DNA from: Falsiruegeria mediterranea M17
Lineage (GTDB): Bacteria; Pseudomonadota; Alphaproteobacteria; Rhodobacterales; Rhodobacteraceae
Reading direction: 5' to 3'
DNA length: 64,000 nt
Assembly (NCBI RefSeq): GCF_900302455.1
Contig: NZ_ONZG01000001.1
Coordinates: 558,001-622,000 of the forward strand
Positions 28,200-37,682 of this stretch are shown here, one piece after another (within the stretch, counting starts at the first letter, position 1; every line of letters starts with the position of its first letter). The notes below the pieces were generated by a model, which was given only the letters and a program-made list of their open reading frames with translations, was not told the origin of the DNA and did not search any database. The translations under genes were made by a program, and so were the position numbers.

Positions 28200-28958
28200 T
28201 CATGAAATGCGGAAGTTTTCGCCCAGATAAACGCGGCGCACGTTTTCGTTGTCTACAACCTCTTCCGGGGTGCCGGACATCAGAACCTGGCCATCATGCA
28301 AGATATAGGCGCGGTCCACGATCTCGAGCGTTTCACGCACATTGTGGTCGGTAATCAGCACGCCGATGCCGCGCTTTTTCAGATCAGCCACAAGGTGGCG
28401 GATGTCGCCGACGCTGATTGGGTCAACACCTGCGAAAGGCTCGTCCAGCAGCAGATATTTGGGGTCTGCGGCGAGGCATCGGGCAATTTCGACCCGGCGG
28501 CGTTCACCGCCCGACAGGGCGAGCGCAGGGGCGCGGCGCAGGTGCTCGACGGAGAAATCCGACAGCAATTCTTCTAGCCGTTCCTTGCGCTTGTGCGCAT
28601 GTTTGACAGTCACGTCCAGCACGGCCGAGATGTTGTCTTCGACGCTCAGGCCGCGAAAGATCGACATTTCTTGTGGCAGATATCCGATCCCCAACCGCGC
28701 GCGGCGGTACATCGGCAGCGTGGTGACGTTTTGCCCGTCGATGGTGACAGAGCCTGCTTCGGGGAACACCAGACCAGCGATGGAATAGAATGTTGTCGTT
28801 TTGCCAGACCCGTTCGGACCCAGCAGCGCCACCACCTCGGAACGGTCCAGCGACATCGACACGTCCCGAATCACGGTCTTTTTGCTATAAGACTTGCGCA
28901 GCTTCTCGATTTTCAACCCCGAGGAGCCTTCGGTCACGCTGAGTTTCGGTTTCGCCAT
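28200..28958 (-). CDS. lptB: LPS export ABC transporter ATP-binding protein
   Basis: 252 residues. Complete ATPase: Walker A GPNGSGKTT, Q-loop YLPQE, signature LSGGERRR, Walker B LLLDEPFAGVD and the switch ITDHNVRETL. LptB drives extraction of lipopolysaccharide from the inner membrane with LptF/G/C. The start overlaps the lptA stop by one base (TGATG). The roughly 15 N-terminal residues before IEKLRKSY are an extra extension. Last gene of kdsD-lptC-lptA-lptB. Confidence 0.96.
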   Translation of the reverse strand: MAKPKLSVTEGSSGLKIEKLRKSYSKKTVIRDVSMSLDRSEVVALLGPNGSGKTTTFYSIAGLVFPEAGSVTIDGQNVTTLPMYRRARLGIGYLPQEMSIFRGLSVEDNISAVLDVTVKHAHKRKERLEELLSDFSVEHLRRAPALALSGGERRRVEIARCLAADPKYLLLDEPFAGVDPISVGDIRHLVADLKKRGIGVLITDHNVRETLEIVDRAYILHDGQVLMSGTPEEVVDNENVRRVYLGENFRIS

Positions 28959-29449
28959 CAATTCTTGTCCGAGTTCAGAATTGTTTTCACTCGGCCAACC
29001 ATCTGCGCCGTTCCGGTGATCAGATTGACAGTCATCTTGTTCGAGGTCAGGGCGTTTTCACCCTGTGTCAGCAGTACATTTCCCGTCATCACGATGATGC
29101 CGGTGTCGATCGTGTAATCGGCGCGTTGCGCTTGCGCAGCGTCCGGGCCATTGACCAATACGACGTCCCCGGTCGCCTCCATCCGTTGGATGCCGGATTG
29201 TTCCTGGTTGTAGATGACCAGAACGCGCTCGGCCGACAGGCGCATTTCGCCCTGTCCCACCAATACGTTACCCTTGAACTCAGCTGATCCGCTTTCCTGG
29301 TTCACGTCCAGTGTGTCGGCCGTGACCTCGACCGGCAGCGAAGGGTCCGCCTTGATCGCGCCGAATGCAACGTTGGTGCCCTGCGCCGACGCTGATACCG
29401 CGCCCAGGATCGAAAGCATGCAGAAAATCAGAGCGCGAAAATAGATCAC
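28958..29449 (-). CDS. lptA: LPS transport periplasmic protein
   Basis: 163 residues with a signal peptide (ending VSASAQG). One OstA/LptA beta-jellyroll domain (VEVTADTLDVNQESGSAEFKG, MRLSAERVLVIY). It forms the periplasmic bridge that carries LPS from LptC to LptD. Three bases separate it from lptC and it overlaps lptB by one base. Confidence 0.93.
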   Translation of the reverse strand: MIYFRALIFCMLSILGAVSASAQGTNVAFGAIKADPSLPVEVTADTLDVNQESGSAEFKGNVLVGQGEMRLSAERVLVIYNQEQSGIQRMEATGDVVLVNGPDAAQAQRADYTIDTGIIVMTGNVLLTQGENALTSNKMTVNLITGTAQMVGRVKTILNSDKN

Positions 29450-29452
29450 AGG

Positions 29453-30052
29453 TTATCTTTCTTGCTTTTGGGGATCGTATACCAGCTTCACCCCGTTTTT
29501 GAATACCATGTGAATGGGTCCATCGTCGTTTTTTGCCCCCATTTCCATGTTTCCAGCCGTGAAATCGCCAATTGGGCCTGTTCCGGTGATCGTTCCGGGG
29601 GTCGATCCCTTGATCCCGCTAAGTGCAGTGTTCAACACTTCGGTCCGAATTTCAGTGCCATCGGTCGACGTGATCCGGACATCGCCAGAAAAGACGGCTA
29701 TGTCCTGATCCAATGCAACTTCTCCAAGATCCGAGGTCAAGCGGATGATCTTGCCATCGACCAGAGTGATCTGCGCGTCCAACTCGGTCGCCTCGGCTGG
29801 TGAATTTGGCCCGCCGGGTCGGGCGATCAGGGCGGTGACCAGCACTTCTTCGCCTTTGGCGGTGGTGCCCGAGAAGTAAGGTTTCGTCACCTGCTGATCA
29901 CGCATCCGATCTGCCATGTCCTGTTCGGCAAACGGGATGGTGGCGTTGGGGTCAACGCTACGGGACAGCAGGAACACGGTCGACAACAGCGCAAGCGCTG
30001 CCAATGGCAGCAGCACCTTGAGCAGTTGAACCATACGCGAATAGCCGTCCAC
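29453..30052 (-). CDS. lptC: LPS export protein LptC
   Basis: 199 residues if the GTG at 30052 is used; AGGAGA lies seven bases before it, directly behind the kdsD stop. An ATG at 30034 would shorten it by six residues. One N-terminal membrane helix (LLKVLLPLAALALLSTVFLL) anchors a periplasmic beta-jellyroll domain that passes LPS to LptA. Sequence conservation in this family is low; order kdsD-lptC-lptA-lptB supports the call. Confidence 0.9.
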   Translation of the reverse strand: MDGYSRMVQLLKVLLPLAALALLSTVFLLSRSVDPNATIPFAEQDMADRMRDQQVTKPYFSGTTAKGEEVLVTALIARPGGPNSPAEATELDAQITLVDGKIIRLTSDLGEVALDQDIAVFSGDVRITSTDGTEIRTEVLNTALSGIKGSTPGTITGTGPIGDFTAGNMEMGAKNDDGPIHMVFKNGVKLVYDPQKQER

Positions 30053-30063
30053 GGCGGTGTCTC

Positions 30064-31023
30064 CTATCCCAGACCGGCGCGCAGGCAGTCGTGGATATGC
30101 AAGATCCCCTCGGCTTGGCCGCTGCCTTCCGGATCCACGATAAACAGGCAAGTGATCTGAGGCGTCTGGAGCGTCATCAGGGCCACGGCCTCTTCCGCCA
30201 TGGCATCAGGGCCGATCGTACGGGGATTGTCCGTCATCACCTGATCGACGTCCAGTTCAAGCAGGTTCTCCATGTGGCGACGCAAGTCACCATCGGTCAC
30301 GATGCCCAGCAAAGCGCCGGCCGCATCTGTCACTCCAACGACACCAAAGCTTTTTTGGCTCATGACCAAAAGGGCGTCGCCCATGGACGTACCAGACGCC
30401 ACCAAGGGCAGATCCCGGTGCATCAGATCACGCACCTTACTGAGCTGCGCACCCAATTTGCCACCTGGATGAAACTCACGGAAGTTTTCCGGCGTGAACG
30501 AGCGATGTTCCATCAGTGCTACGGCCAGAGCATCCCCCAAAGCCAACGTCATAGTGGTCGAGGTTGTGGGCACGATGCCAGTACCGCAGGCTTCTTGCGC
30601 CTTGGGCAGGACCAACGCCACGTCAGATTGCTTGAGCAGGGTCGAATCCGGGCGGCTTGCGACCCCGATCAGCGGGATGTTGAAGCGGCGGGTATAGGCG
30701 ACCATATCGGCCAGCTCGGGTGTTTCGCCCGAATTGGACAAGACCATGGCCACGTCGCCTTGGGCCATCATGCCCAGATCACCATGGCTGGCTTCGGCCG
30801 GGTGCACGAAATGCGCAGGCGTCCCGGTGGAGGCCAGCGTCGCCGCGATTTTGCGTGCGATATGGCCGGATTTGCCCATACCCGAGATGATGATGCGCCC
30901 GGTGGCGTTCAGCAGGGTTTCAACGGCCCTGTCAAAACTCTCGTCCAGACCATCGGCCAATTGGCGAAGCCCATCTTGTTCAACCGCGATGACGCGGCGC
31001 GCGATATCCTGAAAATCGGTCAT
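30064..31023 (-). CDS. kdsD: Arabinose 5-phosphate isomerase
   Basis: 319 residues: SIS sugar-isomerase domain (SGMGKSGHIARKIAATLAST, HPAEASHGDLG) then two CBS domains (from about residue 205). Converts ribulose 5-phosphate to arabinose 5-phosphate, the first step to Kdo in LPS inner core, fitting its place upstream of lptCAB. The start overlaps the rnd stop by four bases. Confidence 0.96.
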   Translation of the reverse strand: MTDFQDIARRVIAVEQDGLRQLADGLDESFDRAVETLLNATGRIIISGMGKSGHIARKIAATLASTGTPAHFVHPAEASHGDLGMMAQGDVAMVLSNSGETPELADMVAYTRRFNIPLIGVASRPDSTLLKQSDVALVLPKAQEACGTGIVPTTSTTMTLALGDALAVALMEHRSFTPENFREFHPGGKLGAQLSKVRDLMHRDLPLVASGTSMGDALLVMSQKSFGVVGVTDAAGALLGIVTDGDLRRHMENLLELDVDQVMTDNPRTIGPDAMAEEAVALMTLQTPQITCLFIVDPEGSGQAEGILHIHDCLRAGLG

Positions 31024-31634
31024 GAGTGGGCAAAGATATCCGTTTCGGGCCAGCCCGCCAGATCCAGCTTGGCGCGCATCGGCAGAAAATCAAAGCAGGC
31101 TTGTGCCATCTCGGTGCGACCTTCACGCGCCAGGCGCTTGTTCAGCTCTTCGCGCAGTTGGTGCAGGTGCAGAACGTCGGAGGCGGCATAGTCAAGTTGC
31201 GCGGCGGTCAAGGTTTCAGCGCCCCAATCGCTCATCTGCTGCTGCTTCGAGATGTCGACGCCGATCAACTCTTGCGTCAGGTTCTTAAGCCCGTGGCGGT
31301 CGGTGTAGGTACGCACCAGACGGCTGGCGATCTTGGTGCAATAGACCGGCGCCGTCAGCGCGCCAAAGGCGTTGTACATCGCCGCGATGTCAAAGCGTCC
31401 AAAGTGAAACAGCTTGAGCACATCCGGGTTTTCCAGCATCGCACACAGGTTCGGTGCCGACGTCTGACCCTTTTCGACCTGCACGATGTGCGCGTCGCCG
31501 TCACCACCGGACATCTGGATCACGCACAGGCGGTCCCGATGCGGGTTCAGGCCCATGGTTTCGCAATCGATGGCCACGATTGGGCCCAGATCCAGCCCGT
31601 CGGGCAGGTCGTTCTTGTACAGGTGGTTTGCCAC
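31020..31634 (-). CDS. rnd: Ribonuclease D, exonuclease domain only
   Basis: 204 residues. The DEDD-type 3'-5' exonuclease core is complete: AIDCETMGLN, FHFGRFDIAAMYNAFG and the Tyr/Asp motif LDYAASDVLHLHQL. The HRDC domains present in the 375-residue enterobacterial RNase D are absent, which is common for alphaproteobacterial versions. It trims tRNA and other RNA 3' ends. Four-base overlap with kdsD makes it the first gene of the LPS operon. Confidence 0.92.
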   Translation of the reverse strand: MANHLYKNDLPDGLDLGPIVAIDCETMGLNPHRDRLCVIQMSGGDGDAHIVQVEKGQTSAPNLCAMLENPDVLKLFHFGRFDIAAMYNAFGALTAPVYCTKIASRLVRTYTDRHGLKNLTQELIGVDISKQQQMSDWGAETLTAAQLDYAASDVLHLHQLREELNKRLAREGRTEMAQACFDFLPMRAKLDLAGWPETDIFAHS

Positions 31635-31734
31635 GAATGATGTCCTTTGCGCCGTATGCGGCTGAGATAGGGGGTTTGGATACCAAACTCAACTGCGATG
31701 GGGAAACCGGGTAAAGCCGCCTTACACACAAAGA

Positions 31735-31748
31735 TTGATCTATCACAA
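31735..31748. promoter_or_regulatory. Candidate FNR/NnrR-type box upstream of nnrS
   Basis: TTGATCTATCACAA has the CRP/FNR-superfamily layout TTG-N8-CAA (FNR consensus TTGAT-N4-ATCAA). Its centre is about 75 bases before the nnrS ATG. nnrS genes are known targets of nitric-oxide-responsive FNR-family regulators, which supports the site. Confidence 0.5.
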
Positions 31749-31816
31749 ACTCAACTTTGGGGTCGCGTGATACGTCGGGGCAATTCTCTGGAATTCGATC
31801 AAGTTGTGCAGTCCAC

Positions 31817-32965
31817 ATGTCCCCACATCAAACCCCATTCTTTTCCTACGGATTTCGCCCGATGTTTCTGGGCGCGTCCCTGTTTGCGATCCTGTCCATT
31901 GTGATCTGGATCTTGTCGTTGCGGGGCGCTGCTGACCTGACGCTCTATGGGGATCCCCACCTGTGGCACATGCATGAGATGCTGTTTGGCTACGTCTCGG
32001 CCGTGTTGGCCGGGTTTCTGCTGACGGCCGTGCCCAATTGGACCGGACGCGCACCTCTTGCCGGGTCGCTGTTAGTGGGGTTGACGGGGCTGTGGGTTGC
32101 AGGCCGTGCTGCGATGCTCTGGGGCAGCGGATGGACGGCGGCGGGGATAGAGGCGCCGTTTCTGTTTGCTGTTCTGGCGATCACGACACGAGAGGTGGTC
32201 GCCGGTCGAAATTGGCGCAACCTGATCGTGGTGGGACCGGTCAGTGTTTTTGCTCTGGCGAACCTGGGGTTTCACATTGAGACGGCGCTGACAGGGTATG
32301 CCGAATTTGCGACCCGCGCCGGGTTTGCAGCGATCACGGTTTTGCTGATGCTGATCGGGGGGCGGATTACACCTGCCTTCACCCGCAATTGGCTCAAGCA
32401 GCAAGGACATACGCATCTGCCACCCACCTTTGGTCGGTTCGATGCCATCAGTCTTTTCATCAGTGTTTTGGCTCTGATTTTGTGGATCATTTTCCCGGAT
32501 ACGCTTGTTTCTACTGGACCATTGGCAATCGCCGCTTTCCTGCAGGCCGTGCGTTTGGGTCGCTGGGGCGGCCTGCGGACGTTGCCCAACCCTATCCTGT
32601 TCGCGCTTCATGGGTGCTTTGCCATGATCCCGCTGGGATTGCTGATGCTGGCCGCAGCGCCGGTGGACTGGGCGTTCTACGCCGCCGGTTTGCACGTCAT
32701 CGGGATTGCCGCCATTGGTGGAATGACGATGGCCGTCATGTTGCGTGCCAGCATGGGGCACACCGGGCGTCCGTTGAAATCGGATGCGTGGATGAATGGG
32801 GCCTTGATTGCCCTGGCGCTGGCGGCAGGTCTGCGTGCGGCGTGGTCGCTATGGGGTTTACCCGGCTGGATGCTGGATCTGTCGGCAACGCTTTGGATCG
32901 CGGCTTTTGGTGTCTTTGTACTGCGGGTTGGACCCTGGCTTTTGCGCCCCTCAAAACCCGCTTAG
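31817..32965 (+). CDS. nnrS: NnrS family heme-copper membrane protein
   Basis: 382 residues from the ATG at 31817; about 12 hydrophobic helices. Family marks are FSYGFRPMFLGAS, HLWHMHEMLFGY (metal/heme-ligand histidines), VPNWTGR and the GHTGRPL loop. NnrS is a membrane heme/copper protein that protects against nitric oxide stress. No denitrification structural genes are in the window, so NO may be exogenous or come from genes elsewhere. mtgA follows after 40 bases. Confidence 0.93.
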   Translation: MSPHQTPFFSYGFRPMFLGASLFAILSIVIWILSLRGAADLTLYGDPHLWHMHEMLFGYVSAVLAGFLLTAVPNWTGRAPLAGSLLVGLTGLWVAGRAAMLWGSGWTAAGIEAPFLFAVLAITTREVVAGRNWRNLIVVGPVSVFALANLGFHIETALTGYAEFATRAGFAAITVLLMLIGGRITPAFTRNWLKQQGHTHLPPTFGRFDAISLFISVLALILWIIFPDTLVSTGPLAIAAFLQAVRLGRWGGLRTLPNPILFALHGCFAMIPLGLLMLAAAPVDWAFYAAGLHVIGIAAIGGMTMAVMLRASMGHTGRPLKSDAWMNGALIALALAAGLRAAWSLWGLPGWMLDLSATLWIAAFGVFVLRVGPWLLRPSKPA

Positions 32966-33005
32966 AGCATTTGTCGGATCGGCGCAGGTCCAGTATAGAG
33001 TGGGC

Positions 33006-33746
33006 ATGGCCAAAAAAACGGCAGGCAAGAAGAAGAGCAGATCCAAAGCAAAGACACGGGTGAAACCGTTGCCTTGGCTGTTGTCGTGGGCTGGGTTCCT
33101 TGCATTGCGTGGCACGACGATCCTGATCCTGACCGTTCTGGCGATGGTCTTGCTCTACACATTCGTCAATCCGCCGATCACCCACACCATCTGGACCGAG
33201 AAACGCCGTTTGGGCTCGGTTGATCGCCAATGGGTTCCGATCGAAGAAGTTGCCCCGGTGATGGCCCGTTCTGTCGTGGCCGCCGAAGATGCGAATTTCT
33301 GCCTGCACTGGGGTTTTGACGTCGACGCGATTCGGGCGGCCATCGATTCCGGCAGCGGGCGCGGGGCCTCCACCATTTCGCAGCAGGTGGTCAAGAACGT
33401 GTTCCTCTGGCAAGGGCGCAGTTGGATTCGCAAGGCGTTGGAGACCGCGATTACACCCGCAGTCGAGGCAGTTTGGTCCAAGCGGCGCATTCTTGAAGTC
33501 TATTTGAACGTTGCGGAAATGGATGAGGGCGTGTTCGGCGTTGATGCTGCGGCCCAGGAATACTTTGACGTGACGCCGGATAAGCTCACGTCTCTGCAGG
33601 CCGCGCGCATCGCGGCTGTACTCCCTGCGCCCAAATCGCGCTCGGCCTCGAAACCAAGCGCAAAGGTGCGCAAGCGGACTGCGGCAATCATCGACGGAGC
33701 GGCCACCATCCGCGCAGATGGACGGGCTTCGTGTTTCGAGGATTGA
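33006..33746 (+). CDS. mtgA: Monofunctional biosynthetic peptidoglycan transglycosylase
   Basis: 246 residues from the ATG at 33006. A lysine/arginine-rich N-terminus (AKKTAGKKKSRSKAK) precedes one membrane helix (TTILILTVLAMVLLYTF). The GT51 domain shows catalytic Glu motif VAAEDANFCLHWGFD, GASTISQQVVKN, KRRILEVYLN and the second acidic region GVFGVDAAAQEYF. It polymerises lipid II into glycan strands at the outer face of the inner membrane. Confidence 0.95.
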   Translation: MAKKTAGKKKSRSKAKTRVKPLPWLLSWAGFLALRGTTILILTVLAMVLLYTFVNPPITHTIWTEKRRLGSVDRQWVPIEEVAPVMARSVVAAEDANFCLHWGFDVDAIRAAIDSGSGRGASTISQQVVKNVFLWQGRSWIRKALETAITPAVEAVWSKRRILEVYLNVAEMDEGVFGVDAAAQEYFDVTPDKLTSLQAARIAAVLPAPKSRSASKPSAKVRKRTAAIIDGAATIRADGRASCFED

Positions 33747-33803
33747 AAATCCTGACGCCACAGGGCATTGCTGGATCAACACCATTCGTTCAACTGGATC
33801 ATC

Positions 33804-34469
33804 ATGGCGCGCCTGTTTCACGTCCCCCTTTCACCGTTTTGCCGCAAAGTTCGGCTTTCGCTTGCTGAAAAGAAGATTGAGGTCGAGCTGGTCGAGGAAA
33901 GATACTGGGAGGAAGACCCGGATTTCCTGCGCCGAAATCCGGCGGGCAAGGTCCCGGTGATCAAGCTGGACGGCAAGATGATGGCTGAAAGCGCCGCCAT
34001 TTGTGAATACATCGAAGAGACTCGGCCCGAGCCGTCGCTGATGCCCACGGATGCGGACGCCCGGTATGAGGTGCGCCGCCTGATCAGCTGGTTCGATGAC
34101 AAGTTCCATCACGAGGTGACGTCGAAGCTGCTCTATGAGCGGGTCAACAAGAAGATGACAGGTCAAGGCTACCCCGACAGCCGCAACGTCAAGGCCGGAG
34201 CCAAGGCGATCAAGTACCATCTGGATTACATGGCCTGGCTGTTGGACCATCGCCGCTGGTTGGCAGGCGATGCAATGACGCTGGCGGATTTTGCGGCCGC
34301 GGCGCATCTGTCGTCATTGGACTATATCTCGGACGTGGATTGGAACCGCAGCCAGATCGTCAAGGATTGGTACGCCAAAATCAAATCGCGCCCCGCCTTC
34401 CGGTCGATCCTGGCCGATCAGATCCCGGGCTTTCGCCCACCGGCCCATTACGCCGACCTGGATTTCTGA
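33804..34469 (+). CDS. Glutathione S-transferase family protein
   Basis: 221 residues from the ATG at 33804. N-terminal thioredoxin-like domain with active-site SPFCRKVR, the cis-Pro block [13 protein letters not shown] and the Glu-Ser glutathione contact [14 protein letters not shown]. The all-helical C-terminal domain contains the N-capping box [10 protein letters not shown]. Substrate unknown. It has no leader. queG follows after 28 bases, and co-transcription is likely. Confidence 0.93.
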   Translation: MARLFHVPLSPFCRKVRLSLAEKKIEVELVEERYWEEDPDFLRRNPAGKVPVIKLDGKMMAESAAICEYIEETRPEPSLMPTDADARYEVRRLISWFDDKFHHEVTSKLLYERVNKKMTGQGYPDSRNVKAGAKAIKYHLDYMAWLLDHRRWLAGDAMTLADFAAAAHLSSLDYISDVDWNRSQIVKDWYAKIKSRPAFRSILADQIPGFRPPAHYADLDF

Positions 34470-34497
34470 TAGACCTTTGGGCAGAGGCCCAATTCCG

Positions 34498-35535
34498 ATG
34501 ACCACCGATCCTGATTTGAAACAGAGACTGATCCAGCAGGCGCTGGACGAGGGGTTCGTATCCTGTCGGATTTGCCGTCCATGGGACATCCCGCAGGTGC
34601 CCGATCGCCTGGCCGCCTTTGTCGAGGCCGGGTATCACGGGCAGATGGGCTGGATGGCCGAACGGATGCACTGGCGCGGCAACCCGGCCGAGCTTTGGCC
34701 CGAAGCTAAATCGGTGATCATGTTGGCCGAAAGCTATGCGCCCGATCACGACCCTCGCGCCATTCTGGACCATCCCGACAAGGGCGCGATTTCGGTCTAT
34801 GCGCAGAACAAGGACTACCACGATCTGGTCAAGAAACGACTCAAACGTCTGGCCCGGTGGCTGATCGCCGAGGGCGGCGGAGAAGTGAAAGTTTTTGTCG
34901 ACACTGCTCCGGTTTCGGAAAAGGCGCTGGGCATGGCTGCTGGTCTGGGATGGCAAGGCAAGCATACCAACCTCGTCAGTCGGGATTGGGGCAATTGGGC
35001 TTTCATAGGCTCTGTTTTTACCACACTCGACTTGCCCGCAGACGCGCCTGAGATCAACCATTGCGGCTCTTGCCGGTCTTGTTTGGCGGCCTGTCCAACT
35101 GATGCTTTTCCTGCGCCCTACCAATTGGATGCCCGGCGCTGCATTTCTTATCTGACCATCGAGCACAAAGGCCCGGTAGACGAAGAGCTGCGGGGTAGAC
35201 TGGGCAACCGCATCTACGGTTGCGACGATTGCCTCGCCGCGTGTCCTTGGAACAAATTCGCGGTGGCGGCCAGTGACATGCGATACGCCGCCCGTGAAGA
35301 GCTTAAAGCTCCGGCGTTGGCTGAATTGGCGACGCTGGATGATACAGCGTTCCGGGCTTTTTTCTCGGGCTCGCCGATCAAACGGATTGGGCGGGACCGG
35401 TTCGTGCGCAATGTCCTCTATGCGATCGGCAACTCGGGTGATGCGGCATTGATGCCAACCGCACAGGGTTTGACCAAAGATGCGGATGCAACCGTGGCCG
35501 ATGCCGCCCGTTGGGCCGTGGAACAATTGCAATAA
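34498..35535 (+). CDS. queG: Epoxyqueuosine reductase
   Basis: 345 residues from the ATG at 34498. The cobalamin-dependent reductase converts epoxyqueuosine to queuosine in tRNA. Two [4Fe-4S] cluster motifs are seen, [12 protein letters not shown] and CDDCLAACP, with upstream active-site region [26 protein letters not shown] (shown as [12 protein letters not shown]). The C-terminus has a short HEAT-like segment ([11 protein letters not shown]). Earlier in-frame starts overlap the GST gene. Confidence 0.95.
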   Translation: MTTDPDLKQRLIQQALDEGFVSCRICRPWDIPQVPDRLAAFVEAGYHGQMGWMAERMHWRGNPAELWPEAKSVIMLAESYAPDHDPRAILDHPDKGAISVYAQNKDYHDLVKKRLKRLARWLIAEGGGEVKVFVDTAPVSEKALGMAAGLGWQGKHTNLVSRDWGNWAFIGSVFTTLDLPADAPEINHCGSCRSCLAACPTDAFPAPYQLDARRCISYLTIEHKGPVDEELRGRLGNRIYGCDDCLAACPWNKFAVAASDMRYAAREELKAPALAELATLDDTAFRAFFSGSPIKRIGRDRFVRNVLYAIGNSGDAALMPTAQGLTKDADATVADAARWAVEQLQ

Positions 35536-35608
35536 GTGACGCAAACAGGCAGGACGTGTCGCGCGAACTCGCTATGTGGTGGGATCACGACGCGAATGGA
35601 GGATCAAG

Positions 35609-37612
35609 ATGGCGCTGTCTTTGGGCGTGGATACTGGCGGGACCTATACGGATGCGGTGCTGATCCGGGACGAACGGGATGTGATCGCCTCGGCCAAGTC
35701 GCTCACCACACGGGCCGATCTGGCGATTGGCGTTGGCAAGGCGATCAAGTCGGTTCTGGCGCAGGCAGATGTCAGCGCGGATCAGGTGACGCTGGCCTCT
35801 TTGTCGACCACGCTGGCCACCAACGCCCTGGTCGAGGGGCAAGGTGGACGGGTTGCGCTGATCTACATCGGATTTCGCGAGCAAGATCTGGACAAGCACG
35901 GGCTTTCAGATGCGCTCAAAGGTGATCCGGCGTTGGTGATCGCGGGGGGGCACAGTCACGCGGGCAGCGAAAAAGCACCGCTTGATGTAGCCGCACTTGA
36001 GGCGTTCATTGACGCCAACTCGGGAATATCAGGCTATGCGGTTGCTGCGCAGTTCGCTACCCGAAACCCTGCGCACGAGCTTGAAGCGGCCCGCATCATC
36101 ACCGAGCGCACCGGCGTTCCGGTGACTTGTTCGCACCAGCTGTCGGCCAAATTGAACGGTCCCAAACGGGCGGTGACGGCCGTGTTGAATGCCCGTCTGA
36201 TTGGCATGATCGACCGCTTGATTGGCCGGGCGCAAGACACGTTGGTGGACTTGGGGATCACGGCGCCGATGATGGTGGTGCGTGGCGATGGAGCACTGAT
36301 GAGCGCCGAGCAGGCACGCGAGCGCCCCATCGAGACAATCCTAAGCGGCCCGGCGGCGTCGATTGTTGGGGCCTGTTGGCTGACCTACACGGAAAATGCG
36401 CTGGTCTCGGACATTGGCGGCACAACGACGGATGTGGCTCTGATCAAGGACGGAAAACCCGCGATTGACCCCGCAGGTGCGCGAGTGGGCGGATTTCGCA
36501 CCATGGTCGAGGCGGTCGCAATGCGCACCAGTGGCCTTGGGGGGGACAGTCAGGTTCATGTGGTGACCGAGGGGCTGACGGGTGGGGTGTTCCTTGGCCC
36601 GCGCCGGGTTGTGCCCGTTTCGTTGATCGCCTCTGAGGCGCCCGATGTTGTGCATGGCGTGCTGGACGCGCAACTGCATTCACCGACGCCCGGCGAACAC
36701 GACGCCCGCTTTGCGCGGGTCGTTCCGGGTATTCCAGTTGATGGTGTGGGCGAGCGCGAAGCCGTTCTGATCGAACGTTTGGGGGACCGGGTGGTGCCCT
36801 TGGATCAGGTGCTGCGAACCCGCATGGAACATGGCGCGCTTGGCCGCCTGGTGGATCGTGGGATCGTGCAGGTATCTGGTGTGACCCCTTCGGACGCAAG
36901 TCACGTTTTGGGACGGTTGGACAGTTGGGATCGGTCGGCGGCAGAAAAGGCACTCGAGCTTTTCTCGCGCAAACGTGTGGGCACAGGCGACCGCATTTCT
37001 GCGACGCCTCGTGCTATGGCTCAGATCGTCGTGGATCAGCTGACCGAACAGACAGCTTTAACCTTGTTAGAGACTGCTTTTGCGGAAGAGGCCGAAGATT
37101 TCGGCGTGCCGCCTGAACAGCTCGCGCGACATGTTCTGCTGCAAAAGGGGTTGTCCAACCACCGCGGCTTGCTGGCATTGGATGCGTCGCTGAACGTGGA
37201 TGTGGTGGGACTTGGTGCCTCGGCACCCAGCTATTACCCCGCTGTTGGAGAGCGTTTGCGTTGCAACATGATCCTGCCGGAGCACGCTGGTGTCGCCAAT
37301 GCCGTAGGGGCCGTTGTCGGGCGGGTCACATTCCGCCGAAGTGGCACCGTGACATCCCCGTCTGAGGGGAAATACCGCGTCCATCTGGACTCGGGGCCAC
37401 AGGATTTCACCGAATCGGACGCGGCTTTGACCTTGTTAGAGACAGTTTTGCGCCAAGAAGCTGAAGGTGCTGCAAAGGCCGCTGGTGCGGCGGATATTCG
37501 GGTACTGGTTGAACGCGACATCCGCACCGCGAGGATCGAGGCGCGGGATGTCTTTGTCGAAGGTATGCTGACGGTCGAGGCCAGCGGACGGCCCCGTGTT
37601 GCAGTTGGCTAG
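35609..37612 (+). CDS. Hydantoinase/oxoprolinase family ATPase (HyuA-like)
   Basis: 667 residues from the ATG at 35609, with GGAGGA five bases upstream. N-terminal nucleotide-binding LGVDTGGTYTDAVLI and central VSDIGGTTTDVALI are the paired ASKHA phosphate loops of hydantoinase A/5-oxoprolinase proteins. Such enzymes couple ATP hydrolysis to opening cyclic amides or to acetone carboxylation. The usual partner (hydantoinase B) is absent; a class II aldolase gene follows instead after 70 bases. Substrate is unknown. Confidence 0.87.
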   Translation: MALSLGVDTGGTYTDAVLIRDERDVIASAKSLTTRADLAIGVGKAIKSVLAQADVSADQVTLASLSTTLATNALVEGQGGRVALIYIGFREQDLDKHGLSDALKGDPALVIAGGHSHAGSEKAPLDVAALEAFIDANSGISGYAVAAQFATRNPAHELEAARIITERTGVPVTCSHQLSAKLNGPKRAVTAVLNARLIGMIDRLIGRAQDTLVDLGITAPMMVVRGDGALMSAEQARERPIETILSGPAASIVGACWLTYTENALVSDIGGTTTDVALIKDGKPAIDPAGARVGGFRTMVEAVAMRTSGLGGDSQVHVVTEGLTGGVFLGPRRVVPVSLIASEAPDVVHGVLDAQLHSPTPGEHDARFARVVPGIPVDGVGEREAVLIERLGDRVVPLDQVLRTRMEHGALGRLVDRGIVQVSGVTPSDASHVLGRLDSWDRSAAEKALELFSRKRVGTGDRISATPRAMAQIVVDQLTEQTALTLLETAFAEEAEDFGVPPEQLARHVLLQKGLSNHRGLLALDASLNVDVVGLGASAPSYYPAVGERLRCNMILPEHAGVANAVGAVVGRVTFRRSGTVTSPSEGKYRVHLDSGPQDFTESDAALTLLETVLRQEAEGAAKAAGAADIRVLVERDIRTARIEARDVFVEGMLTVEASGRPRVAVG

Positions 37613-37682
37613 TGCTCGGAATCCTGCAAACTTGCTTTTCGATCCTGGTGCAGTCTGTACTGACATCAATATGAGGATCGCA

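Noticed and set aside
27964-28203. A 79-codon frame whose ATG overlaps the lptB stop (ATGA)
   Set aside because: The overlap mimics coupling, but the product has no recognisable pattern and runs through hairpin-forming non-coding DNA. Kept as intergenic.
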